From positions 1-48,058 of the forward strand of contig CAYLUE010000005.1 of assembly GCA_964386795.1 (NCBI GenBank): a stretch of 48,058 nt of DNA, given 5' to 3'. Position numbers and translations under genes: made by a program. Shown in pieces: positions 8,206 through 15,408 of the stretch. The notes beneath the pieces are model-generated. The model had not been told where the DNA came from. It ran no database searches and worked only from the letters and a program-made list of their open reading frames with translations. The stretch's first letter is position 1. The number at the start of each line of letters is the position of its first letter. Origin of the DNA: TMED108 sp964386795. GTDB taxonomy: Bacteria; Fidelibacterota; Marinisomatia; Marinisomatales; TCS55.

Positions 8206-9324
8206 ATGCGGTTAATTAAGTATAATTTCCTACTAACCTTTTCTTTTACATATCTTTTTTCTCAATACGAAGGTGATCTTATCGTTAGAGAGGGCGTGGA
8301 TGCTTTCTTTAATTATGAATATGAAAAAAGTATTGAAATTCTATCAACAGCTCGGAGTGATCATGCAAATCACCCGGTTGTACACACAGTTTGGGCTGCG
8401 GCTTGGTATCAATATGATCAGTCTCGCTTTGCAGCGAAAACAGTTTACAATAATTTTGAAACCAGATTGGATGAAATAGAACATATTTATGACTCGTTAA
8501 TCACTGTCTATCCAGATAATCCAGATTATTTACTATATTTAGGAACTACTCAATCTTTAAAGGCGAGAATTTACCTTGGGCAGAAAAAGTATGTTTCAAC
8601 ATTTTATGCTGCCTTTAAAGGTTTTAAGACAATTCAGAAGGTCGAAATGAATACAAAAGAAGCAAAGGATGTATATTTGCCAATAGGTATTATAGAGTGG
8701 TATTCTGGATTAAGGAACCCTATCATACAGATTGCGGCTCAAACCCTAGGGGTTAGCCCGTCCCGTTTAAATGGAATTAATAAGATGGAGATTGCTGCAA
8801 CTGAAAGCTCATGGGCTTGGATGGAATCTATGAGTGTTCTTTCTGTAGTATATCAATTTTTCGACCTAGATAAGAAAAGGGGATTATTTGTAAGTCAAAC
8901 GATTGCAGAAAAATATCCAAATAATTATGATTATACGATTTATTATACATTGAGCTTATTGCAGAACGATATGCTAGATCAGGCAAAATCTAATTTGAAT
9001 ATATTAGATAAAAGACTTCCCAGTCAGAGAATTTATCATCAAAAGAGGTATAAGCCGTATCTGTACTATTTATGGGGGTATTATTATTATCTAATAAAAG
9101 ACAATGATCGCGCATTGCAATTTTTAGATTTGTGCATTGATGAGTATGATAGTGATCTAGACTTAATGCTCTCTAGCGCTATTTTATTGAAGGGAAACAT
9201 CTATGATATTCAAAATTATCGTCAGGATGCAAAGCGCGAGTATAGAAGATGTATCAGGTTAAACAATCATACATCTGCAATGGATCTTGCAAAAGAATAT
9301 TTGAATGAACCATTTAAGGGTTAG
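8206..9324 (+). CDS. Exported TPR-like protein, function unknown
   Basis: A 372-residue protein with an N-terminal signal (about residues 1-19, ending YLFSQ) and degenerate helical repeats: VDAFFNYEYEKSIEIL, ALQFLDLCIDEY and AKREYRRCIRLNNHTSAMDLA are TPR-like. The middle part (about 100-200) has ARIYLGQKKYVSTFYAAFKG and IIEWYSGL, which looks conserved but which I cannot assign. It was probably made as a periplasmic scaffold. It starts 13 bases after the methyltransferase and ends 28 bases before ispG, so it may be part of one long transcript. Confidence 0.7.
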   Translation: MRLIKYNFLLTFSFTYLFSQYEGDLIVREGVDAFFNYEYEKSIEILSTARSDHANHPVVHTVWAAAWYQYDQSRFAAKTVYNNFETRLDEIEHIYDSLITVYPDNPDYLLYLGTTQSLKARIYLGQKKYVSTFYAAFKGFKTIQKVEMNTKEAKDVYLPIGIIEWYSGLRNPIIQIAAQTLGVSPSRLNGINKMEIAATESSWAWMESMSVLSVVYQFFDLDKKRGLFVSQTIAEKYPNNYDYTIYYTLSLLQNDMLDQAKSNLNILDKRLPSQRIYHQKRYKPYLYYLWGYYYYLIKDNDRALQFLDLCIDEYDSDLDLMLSSAILLKGNIYDIQNYRQDAKREYRRCIRLNNHTSAMDLAKEYLNEPFKG

Positions 9325-9352
9325 TTCGTTGTAATTTTATAGGGGAAATATT

Positions 9353-10426
9353 ATGATTGAACGTAAAAAAACTAGAGAAGTAAAGATAGGTGATTTAATT
9401 ATTGGTGGAGAGCATGCCATCGCTGTCCAGTCAATGACCACTACCAAAACTCACGATATTACAGCAACCTTAAAAGAAGTGGAAAGGCTTGAAGAAGCTG
9501 GTTGTCAAATTATACGTATTACAGTTCCAGATAAGCCTTCCGCAAAAGCTCTTTATGAAATCAAAAAACGTATGAATGTTCCATTGGTTGCTGATATTCA
9601 TTTCAATTATAGAATGGCTTTAGAGGCGGTTGATGCCGGGGCTGATAAAATTCGTATCAATCCAGGTAATATTGGTGGGAAAAAACGCGTTAAAGAAGTA
9701 TTAGATAAAGTAAAAGGAGCTAACCTCCCCATTCGTATTGGTGTTAATGCAGGAAGCCTTGAAAAAGATTTATTAGAAAAATATAACTTTCCAACTGCGG
9801 AAGCTATGGTGGAAAGCGCTAAAAGACATATCGACATATGCAAAGAACATAATTTTGAGGATATTATCGTATCTCTAAAAGCATCAGATGTTAATTTGAT
9901 GATTGGCGCCTACAAGCTTTTTTCAGAAAAATACGACTATCCACTACATTTAGGTGTTACAGAGGCAGGCCCAACTAAGTCCGGTACCGTTAAATCAGCG
10001 GTAGGGCTTGGAACACTATTAGCAGCTGGAATTGGAGATACGATTAGAGTTAGCTTGACCGATGACCCTGTTGAAGAAGTTCGCGTTGGTTTTGAGATAT
10101 TAAAATCATTAGGACTCGCAAGTAAAGGAGTTACTATTGTAGCTTGTCCTACATGTGGTAGGCTAGAGGTAGATTTATTTAAAATTGCAGGCGAAATGGA
10201 AGAGAAGTTACAGGATGTTAAAACTCCAATGACGGTAGCATTGATGGGATGTGCTGTAAATGGACCCGGAGAAGCAACACATACTGATCTTGGAATCGCA
10301 TTTGGTAAAGGCGCAGGACATTTGTATTATCAAGGTGAAAATCGCGGTAGAGTTTCTGAAGATAAGGCGATTGAGAAGCTCGAAGAGATGATTGATGAAT
10401 TTGAATTATCAAAAAAAGAAGATTAA
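9353..10426 (+). CDS. ispG: 4-hydroxy-3-methylbut-2-enyl diphosphate synthase (IspG/GcpE)
   Basis: Penultimate enzyme of the non-mevalonate (MEP) isoprenoid pathway, converting MEcPP to HMBPP with a [4Fe-4S] cluster. The 357-residue length matches the short two-domain form without the plant-type insert. The TIM-barrel start reads HAIAVQSMTTTKTHD, with VADIHFNYRMAL and KIRINPGNIG. Cluster ligands are Cys265 and Cys268 (CPTCGR), Cys300 and Glu307 (MGCAVNGPGE), equivalent to those known in E. coli. A strong ribosome site (AGGGGAAA) precedes the ATG. It feeds the polyprenyl diphosphate synthase encoded at 32386. Confidence 0.97.
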   Translation: MIERKKTREVKIGDLIIGGEHAIAVQSMTTTKTHDITATLKEVERLEEAGCQIIRITVPDKPSAKALYEIKKRMNVPLVADIHFNYRMALEAVDAGADKIRINPGNIGGKKRVKEVLDKVKGANLPIRIGVNAGSLEKDLLEKYNFPTAEAMVESAKRHIDICKEHNFEDIIVSLKASDVNLMIGAYKLFSEKYDYPLHLGVTEAGPTKSGTVKSAVGLGTLLAAGIGDTIRVSLTDDPVEEVRVGFEILKSLGLASKGVTIVACPTCGRLEVDLFKIAGEMEEKLQDVKTPMTVALMGCAVNGPGEATHTDLGIAFGKGAGHLYYQGENRGRVSEDKAIEKLEEMIDEFELSKKED

Positions 10427-10427
10427 T

Positions 10428-10868
10428 ATGAAATATATATTAGTTACACTATTTTCGTTAACCCTGTGTTTTGCGCAGGAGAAAAAACAAGAAGTTCAAC
10501 CTAATGCAATTGCGGTATACTGGAAAACCCTTGATCAGGACGATAAAGAAATCTTTTTATTCTCCTATCTGACTCAAGTATACGATACCCATCAAAATAT
10601 GATTAAAGATATGGGTTATGGTGATATTACCACTTGGTATTATGACAATAGAGCAGAGATGATATATGGAATATTTGACCAGGTTAATCAGTCAGGTATG
10701 GCAGAATTTATAGGTTGGATTGATGAATATTATAGCAATGAAGAGTTTTCGGGAAATAGTTTTGATGATGCTCTTTCATTTGCATTCCGTTTTCAGCAGG
10801 CCGCTGGTGAAACTATGTGGGAAAAATACGAAAATTTAAAGTTTGGAAAGATAAAGCCTAAAGACTGA
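10428..10868 (+). CDS. Small secreted protein, family unknown (paralogue of the one at 46457)
   Basis: A 146-residue protein with a clear signal peptide (about residues 1-16, cleaved after CFA). The mature part begins with a Lys/Gln-rich stretch, then YWKTLDQDDKEIFLFSYL, and is mostly helical and acidic with several Tyr/Trp. The same layout (signal, YW-x-(T/S)-L, charged residues, a helical core and a late Asp/Ala/Tyr-rich helix) appears in the product at 46457-46888, so the two seem to be distant paralogues. I chose the ATG at 10428, one base after the ispG stop; an ATG at 10392 in the same frame lies inside ispG and would spoil the signal peptide. No known family recognised. Confidence 0.7.
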   Translation: MKYILVTLFSLTLCFAQEKKQEVQPNAIAVYWKTLDQDDKEIFLFSYLTQVYDTHQNMIKDMGYGDITTWYYDNRAEMIYGIFDQVNQSGMAEFIGWIDEYYSNEEFSGNSFDDALSFAFRFQQAAGETMWEKYENLKFGKIKPKD

Positions 10869-11053
10869 TGGCGCGATTTAATCCAAAATTCATTAATGAA
10901 TGGTTGGAGATCAGACGTGAGGGGGGTTTTAAATTATTATTACGAAAAAAAGGCTGGTATGTAATTCTAGCTATCTCCCTTTATTATCTTGTTCGAGATT
11001 CAATTTTATATATTTTAATTCCATATTTGATTTATAAAGGCTATTTCTCATAG
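10868..11053 (+). CDS. 61-residue membrane microprotein
   Basis: A small protein whose basic N-terminus (RFNPKFINEW, RREGG, LLRKKG) is followed by a hydrophobic stretch from about residue 30 to 59 with one long or two short membrane spans. Its ATG overlaps the stop of the secreted protein gene as TGATG, which supports translation. No family recognised. The positive-inside rule suggests a cytoplasmic N-terminus. It may anchor or escort its partner, but nothing in the sequence proves that. It converges tail to tail with the metalloprotease gene, one base apart. Confidence 0.6.
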   Translation: MARFNPKFINEWLEIRREGGFKLLLRKKGWYVILAISLYYLVRDSILYILIPYLIYKGYFS

Positions 11054-11054
11054 A

Positions 11055-12809
11055 CTATTTTACTAGCGTTATTGGTTTCCATATCTCTGTAGATCCATCA
11101 GAGGCTTTGATAAAATAAACACCAGATCCAACAAATGACCCCTCATCGTCTTTGGCATCCCATTTATAGTTATAACTTCCAACTGGCAATACACCTTGAT
11201 AAAGACTTGTTATTTTTCTTCCAGTTATATCAATGACAATGATATTGAGCGAAATTTGATCAAGCGCATTAATAGAAAATGAAGCAAAATTATTAAATGG
11301 ATTTGGATAGGGGCTAGATAGATTAAATGAAGCCGGCAAGTTAGCATCCGTACCTCTTTTTCCATCTTTGAACGTCAGTCTGTAATTCCAATCTTGCCCA
11401 ACAGTATCCTTGCTTACAACTGATAAATAAATTGATTTATAATCAATTGGATCAATATTGACTGATTGATTGGAAATCACCATATAGGAATTGTCATTGC
11501 GCTCTAAGATGGCATTGAGTTGTAAGTCGCCATTAGGTCCATTTATATTTTTTATATCAACTAAAACAGGATCTATTGAAATAATCTTTATGTACTGCGA
11601 TGCATATCTATTTAATCGTGAAGATTCAATAAAATCTTGGTTACCGGATTGATAATTGATTGTTTTATATATTGCTGGACCATTAACCGGGTATCCGTCA
11701 GCTTCTTCGTATTTGAAATTAGCAGCTATTGATTCTGATGACATAATTTTATTTGCTACAGACATAGCATTGAGAGCTTCTTTGAATGTATGCCCATTTA
11801 GATTTAAGGCTTTATTAATTGCTAGATGTGATCCATCCTTTTTATAGCTATCATTTTGTACAGAAAATTCGAATATATTTTTTAATAAACTGTTCCCACC
11901 CATATGTTGCTCTATATATTCAAAAAAGATAAATGACCCATATGCATGAGACCCTTCTTCATCTAATGACCTATGCGGATATCGAAACCAATCTCTCATA
12001 TACTGATATACATCATTTATGCTATCATAAATTTCTTCTTCCATCCAAACCGCGGTTGCTTCGAGAAGCCATTGTTTTTCCCATCCATCGTAACCCAATT
12101 GAATTGTGTGAAAAAATTCATGCGCAATTGTAGTTTGGATATTTTCAAGCTCTGAAAGTTGGTTAAAGTTTGTATAATTATTTCGCATAGCCATATAGCT
12201 AGTAATTGCATTTTTTTCTATTATTTCAGATGTTTTTTCATTATCACCATTTCCTTGAGCATATTGTTCAAATTGTACATATCCATAGAAATTTGATGAT
12301 AGTTGACGGACATAGATATCATAGTGCCCTGAGCCACCCTTATCATAATCGTTTGAGTAATGTCCATCTCCTGGCGGTTTTACAAAATCCATATCATTAT
12401 GAATTTTTTGTGCTACAAAGTCAAAGATTTCAGCCATAGACTCAATATAGTCAGGTATATTATTAGAGTTCTGATCGATATTACTTACAGCGTTCCTCCC
12501 GGATGTTGTGTAATGTATTCTAAAATAGTTTATATCATAAAACTTATCTAAACCCACTCCTTCAGCTCGCTGTAATCCTCCACGCGAAACCAAGGCGCGA
12601 TTAAAATTAAACCCTAAACTCTTTAGTCTTTCCTTGGTAGTTGAGTCAAGTAGATGCCCATTTCGAGCTATATCAAGCAGGTATGGTGTTACGTGTTTAT
12701 CTTCTATAGGTTCATTATTAAAACCGTCAATCACCATATTAGCTGATTGGGTAATATTTTGAGCATGTATGGTATAGACAAATAATAAAAAGAAAAAAAA
12801 TATTTTCAT
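11055..12809 (-). CDS. Secreted HEXXH metalloprotease with C-terminal sorting domain (MXAN_6640-like)
   Basis: A 584-residue exported protein. The signal peptide is about residues 1-16 (ends YTIHA). The region around 95-125 (RIHYTTSGRNAVS, DQNSNNIPDYIESM) and the zinc motif HEFFH (His230, His234) with WLLEATAVW (Glu250 a candidate third ligand) match the MXAN_6640 group of putative metalloproteases. The last 85 residues carry YPNPFN and the pattern GRKITSL, GVYFIKA, a beta-sandwich like the type IX secretion C-terminal domain, which would place the protease at the cell surface or outside. No T9SS gene is in this window. It overlaps the upstream microprotein gene by ATGA and has no clear ribosome site of its own, so it depends on coupled translation. 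Confidence 0.82.
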   Translation of the reverse strand: MKIFFFFLLFVYTIHAQNITQSANMVIDGFNNEPIEDKHVTPYLLDIARNGHLLDSTTKERLKSLGFNFNRALVSRGGLQRAEGVGLDKFYDINYFRIHYTTSGRNAVSNIDQNSNNIPDYIESMAEIFDFVAQKIHNDMDFVKPPGDGHYSNDYDKGGSGHYDIYVRQLSSNFYGYVQFEQYAQGNGDNEKTSEIIEKNAITSYMAMRNNYTNFNQLSELENIQTTIAHEFFHTIQLGYDGWEKQWLLEATAVWMEEEIYDSINDVYQYMRDWFRYPHRSLDEEGSHAYGSFIFFEYIEQHMGGNSLLKNIFEFSVQNDSYKKDGSHLAINKALNLNGHTFKEALNAMSVANKIMSSESIAANFKYEEADGYPVNGPAIYKTINYQSGNQDFIESSRLNRYASQYIKIISIDPVLVDIKNINGPNGDLQLNAILERNDNSYMVISNQSVNIDPIDYKSIYLSVVSKDTVGQDWNYRLTFKDGKRGTDANLPASFNLSSPYPNPFNNFASFSINALDQISLNIIVIDITGRKITSLYQGVLPVGSYNYKWDAKDDEGSFVGSGVYFIKASDGSTEIWKPITLVK

Positions 12810-12928
12810 TTTTTATCAGGATGTTGTGACTTGCTCTGTTTTTTATGTAGATAGAATCTGATATATATACTCATCAGCAAAACACCAATTATATAGAAAA
12901 TTGCATAATATGGAAGAAGGTCTTTCAT
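12806..12928 (-). CDS. 40-residue membrane microprotein upstream of the metalloprotease
   Basis: Read on the minus strand, bases 12928-12806 encode 40 residues starting MKDLLPYYAIFYIIGVLLM. One membrane span covers about residues 6-26, followed by a basic hydrophilic tail rich in Lys, Gln, Ser and His. It starts two bases after the stop of the upstream gene and ends in an ATGA overlap with the metalloprotease ATG. That exact fit between two genes is the main evidence that it is real. Its layout (one span, basic tail) recalls small assembly proteins such as CcmD-type or other one-span helpers, but no family can be named. Confidence 0.6.
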   Translation of the reverse strand: MKDLLPYYAIFYIIGVLLMSIYIRFYLHKKQSKSQHPDKK

Positions 12929-12930
12929 TG

Positions 12931-13473
12931 TTAATTGACCAATAATCCTATGATTGCTATCGTAGTTATAAAATATAGAGCAGTTTTGTTATTAAAAATT
13001 AGTGACTTCAAAGTCATTTGTCTTTTTTGTTTTTCAATATTATTATTTTCAATATAAGTCAAAACCTTTGAGATAGGATAGCGAAGAGAGGCAATAATCG
13101 TTGAATCACGATTATCATGGTAGAATTCAAATTGCTCCACAGGATTGATTGATCTTAACCCTAGCTGTAGCGATTCCTCAAGTTGGATTATTTCTAAATC
13201 AGTAACGCTATCTACTTTTGGTGTATTATTAAGAGAAAGCGTATCCCCTCTTGCATTATAAATTGTTATATAGGACCATGAAGTCGATGCATTATACCAT
13301 CCAGTTATTTGAGAAGTTTGTATTTTTATATCAGAATAAATATTTATTGAAATCCCATTTTGTTTTGAAACGATTTCAATTTTATCAATAATTGATTCTT
13401 GTCCATTCAGCGATGTACCTATGAATAAAATAAAAAAAATTGATCTATATATGATGTTTCTTCTTATAGTCAT
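12931..13473 (-). CDS. Exported, membrane-anchored AMIN-like protein, function unknown
   Basis: A 180-residue protein with a signal peptide (about residues 1-24, ends SLNGQ) and a hydrophobic C-terminal segment (about 162-179) that could anchor it in the membrane. The body between has beta-strand character: IDKIEIVSKQNGISINIYS and QFEFYHDNRDSTIIASLRY are reminiscent of AMIN domains that bind peptidoglycan or sit in secretins, but the match is weak. An AAGGA ribosome site lies just before the chosen ATG even though the gene overlaps its upstream neighbour by 29 bases, which supports this start. It is probably part of one unit with the microprotein and metalloprotease downstream. Confidence 0.55.
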   Translation of the reverse strand: MTIRRNIIYRSIFFILFIGTSLNGQESIIDKIEIVSKQNGISINIYSDIKIQTSQITGWYNASTSWSYITIYNARGDTLSLNNTPKVDSVTDLEIIQLEESLQLGLRSINPVEQFEFYHDNRDSTIIASLRYPISKVLTYIENNNIEKQKRQMTLKSLIFNNKTALYFITTIAIIGLLVN

Positions 13474-13747
13474 CTATTCCTTTATTAAATCCTTCAGTAA
13501 GGGCTTCCATAACAGTGTCGCTTCTTATATTATTAATCATGGCTAAAACCATAATTGGATATACTTCTTCAGGTAAAAAAAACTCCAAGGATTCAAAGGG
13601 GTCTTCAATATCTAATATATCATCTATAGATAGCCCAGACTCTAATTTTTCCTGAAGATTATCCTGAAGAAGAAAAATATAATTTCTAAAATCTTCATTG
13701 TTGAATTTCAATATATCACTAGTTGATGTTTTAATTATTTTTGTCAT
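13445..13747 (-). CDS. Small acidic protein of unknown function
   Basis: A 100-residue soluble, mostly helical and acidic protein with no signal peptide. The core contains LESGLSIDDILDIEDPFESLEF and a C-terminal basic patch (KGIDDYKKKHH). I recognise no family. It is the first gene of the minus-strand group and its end overlaps the next gene by 29 bases, so it seems to be translated with it. No ribosome site is visible before the ATG, which lies at a divergent promoter region. Confidence 0.55.
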   Translation of the reverse strand: MTKIIKTSTSDILKFNNEDFRNYIFLLQDNLQEKLESGLSIDDILDIEDPFESLEFFLPEEVYPIMVLAMINNIRSDTVMEALTEGFNKGIDDYKKKHHI

Positions 13748-13842
13748 ATTGTAATGAAAATTTAGTTCGAAAATAGAGATGTTTGAAATGGTGATTTAGC
13801 CATTGAACACCATTCATAATCCAAGGTAATTTCAACCCTAAC
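13748..13842. promoter_or_regulatory. Divergent intergenic region with a small inverted repeat
   Basis: This 95-base gap separates the minus-strand cassette from the outer-membrane barrel gene, so it must hold at least one promoter. I could not place convincing -35/-10 pairs. An imperfect inverted repeat, GAAATGGTG at 13785-13793 and CACCATTC at 13808-13815, could be an operator or a weak hairpin. Confidence 0.3.
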
Positions 13843-15402
13843 ATGAGAAAATCTCGGATCATATTTCTCATCATTATAATGGCCCTTCTTGATAAGGCTA
13901 CGCTTAGCGCCCAAGTGAAAAATCAAGGCGCTATTGGTTCTGTGACCATTGATGGCAAGGTTTGGAATCAAATTGCAATGCGACCTGTAATTCCATTTGG
14001 AAAATGGGCAGTAGCGCTAGACTTAGTAATTTATTTTGATGCTGAGGGAAATATTCATTCAGATGAATGGAATTTTTCTTCCCCGAATTCCATAAAAAAT
14101 AGTTTAATTGATAAAATATATTACATTAGGTATGGACTTCCAGGCGATCCCCTTTTCGCAAAAATTGGTGCTTTAGATAGAGTGGATCTAGGTTACGGAA
14201 TTCTTGTGAACGGTTATTCAAATTCAATTTTATATCCTCAAGAACGTAAGATTGGAGTGAATGTTGAGAAAAATACTTCTTCAATGAAAATTCAGGCTTT
14301 TTCTAATGACCTCAAAGAGAATATGGGTTTATTTGGAGGAAGAGTTAGTACTCGCAAAGTAATGGGTCTTCCGATAGGTATTTCATTTGTATCTGATCGT
14401 AACCAGTATCTTGGCTTGCGTGATAACGATAACGATGGACGCCCCAATATCGTAGATGATTTTCCTAATGATGGGTCTTGGTGGCTCGATACAGATGGTG
14501 ATGGCTTATCAGATTATGACCCCAATGAGCGGGATATAGATGGCGATGGAATTACTGATACTTTGGATAGTCGTATACCGGGATATATAGGCGACCCACT
14601 AGTTCTTGATGAAGATATTAGAAAAAAAGATGAACCGATTAATTTAAGTAAAGATGCAGATGAAATTATGGCTATCGCTATTGATTTAGGTTTTCCTATA
14701 ATAAAAAAAGATAATTTTTCTGTTACAGTCTATTCACAAGCTGCCCAGATGATTGGAAAGACACTTCATCCTGGAACCGGAGATTACCAAGAACTTGGCA
14801 CTGGAATAATACCATTTGGAGTTTCATCGCGATTTGGACCATTGAGTTTTAATTTTGAATATAGGATGATGCCTGAGGGTAGGTTTGAATTTAATTATTG
14901 GAATCGGTTATATGAAATTGAACGTATAAGTTTTACAAAGAACAATTCTAATCAAATCCTATTACGAACAAAAGAGTCTAGACTAGGAAGGTTTGGTAAG
15001 CAAAACGGGTACTTTTCAGGGGCTTCATTAAATCTGGGGAGTATTTTTCAAGCGAATATATCTTATCATGATATGATGGGCAATCAATGGTCTGATAAAG
15101 AAGCTAGGTTTTTGGAAAGCAAAAATCAGACATTTCTCGCCTCGTTGAAGCTAAAAAAGTCAATTAGCCGAATTCAACGTGCATCTGCATTTTATCAACA
15201 AAGAAATGTCCCTAATCCATTTAAATTTGAATATACTGAAAGTACAATTATTGGATATAATCTAGGAATTTCTATGGGACAAGGATTGGTTTTAAATTAT
15301 ATTTTCAGACGCTCTTTTCGCGATTATAACGCTAATGGGCGCATAGATGGTAATTCTGAAATGATTGATATTACATCTATTGAAACATCTTTTTCATTTT
15401 AA
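13843..15402 (+). CDS. Outer-membrane beta-barrel protein with calcium-type aspartate loops
   Basis: A 519-residue exported protein. The signal peptide is about residues 1-23 (ends TLSAQ). Residues from about 25 to 185 and 290 to the end are beta-strand rich, and the chain ends ETSFSF with the C-terminal Phe expected of BAM-inserted barrels. Between them, about residues 193-250 hold DNDNDGRPN, DTDGDGLSD and DIDGDGITD, aspartate-rich loops like thrombospondin type 3 repeats that bind calcium. This suggests a surface loop or a periplasmic plug stabilised by calcium. It is six bases upstream of alaS. No exact family recognised. Confidence 0.7.
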   Translation: MRKSRIIFLIIIMALLDKATLSAQVKNQGAIGSVTIDGKVWNQIAMRPVIPFGKWAVALDLVIYFDAEGNIHSDEWNFSSPNSIKNSLIDKIYYIRYGLPGDPLFAKIGALDRVDLGYGILVNGYSNSILYPQERKIGVNVEKNTSSMKIQAFSNDLKENMGLFGGRVSTRKVMGLPIGISFVSDRNQYLGLRDNDNDGRPNIVDDFPNDGSWWLDTDGDGLSDYDPNERDIDGDGITDTLDSRIPGYIGDPLVLDEDIRKKDEPINLSKDADEIMAIAIDLGFPIIKKDNFSVTVYSQAAQMIGKTLHPGTGDYQELGTGIIPFGVSSRFGPLSFNFEYRMMPEGRFEFNYWNRLYEIERISFTKNNSNQILLRTKESRLGRFGKQNGYFSGASLNLGSIFQANISYHDMMGNQWSDKEARFLESKNQTFLASLKLKKSISRIQRASAFYQQRNVPNPFKFEYTESTIIGYNLGISMGQGLVLNYIFRRSFRDYNANGRIDGNSEMIDITSIETSFSF

Positions 15403-15408
15403 TGAAGT

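Noticed and set aside
10392..10427. Earlier ATG for the secreted protein after ispG
   Set aside because: It lies inside ispG and would put charged residues before the signal peptide.
12017..12211. Small frames antisense to or within the metalloprotease gene
   Set aside because: They are shadows of the HEFFH gene, with no independent support.
13762..13971. 69-residue minus-strand frame opposite the barrel start
   Set aside because: It lies largely antisense to the signal peptide region of the barrel gene, has no family features and no ribosome site.
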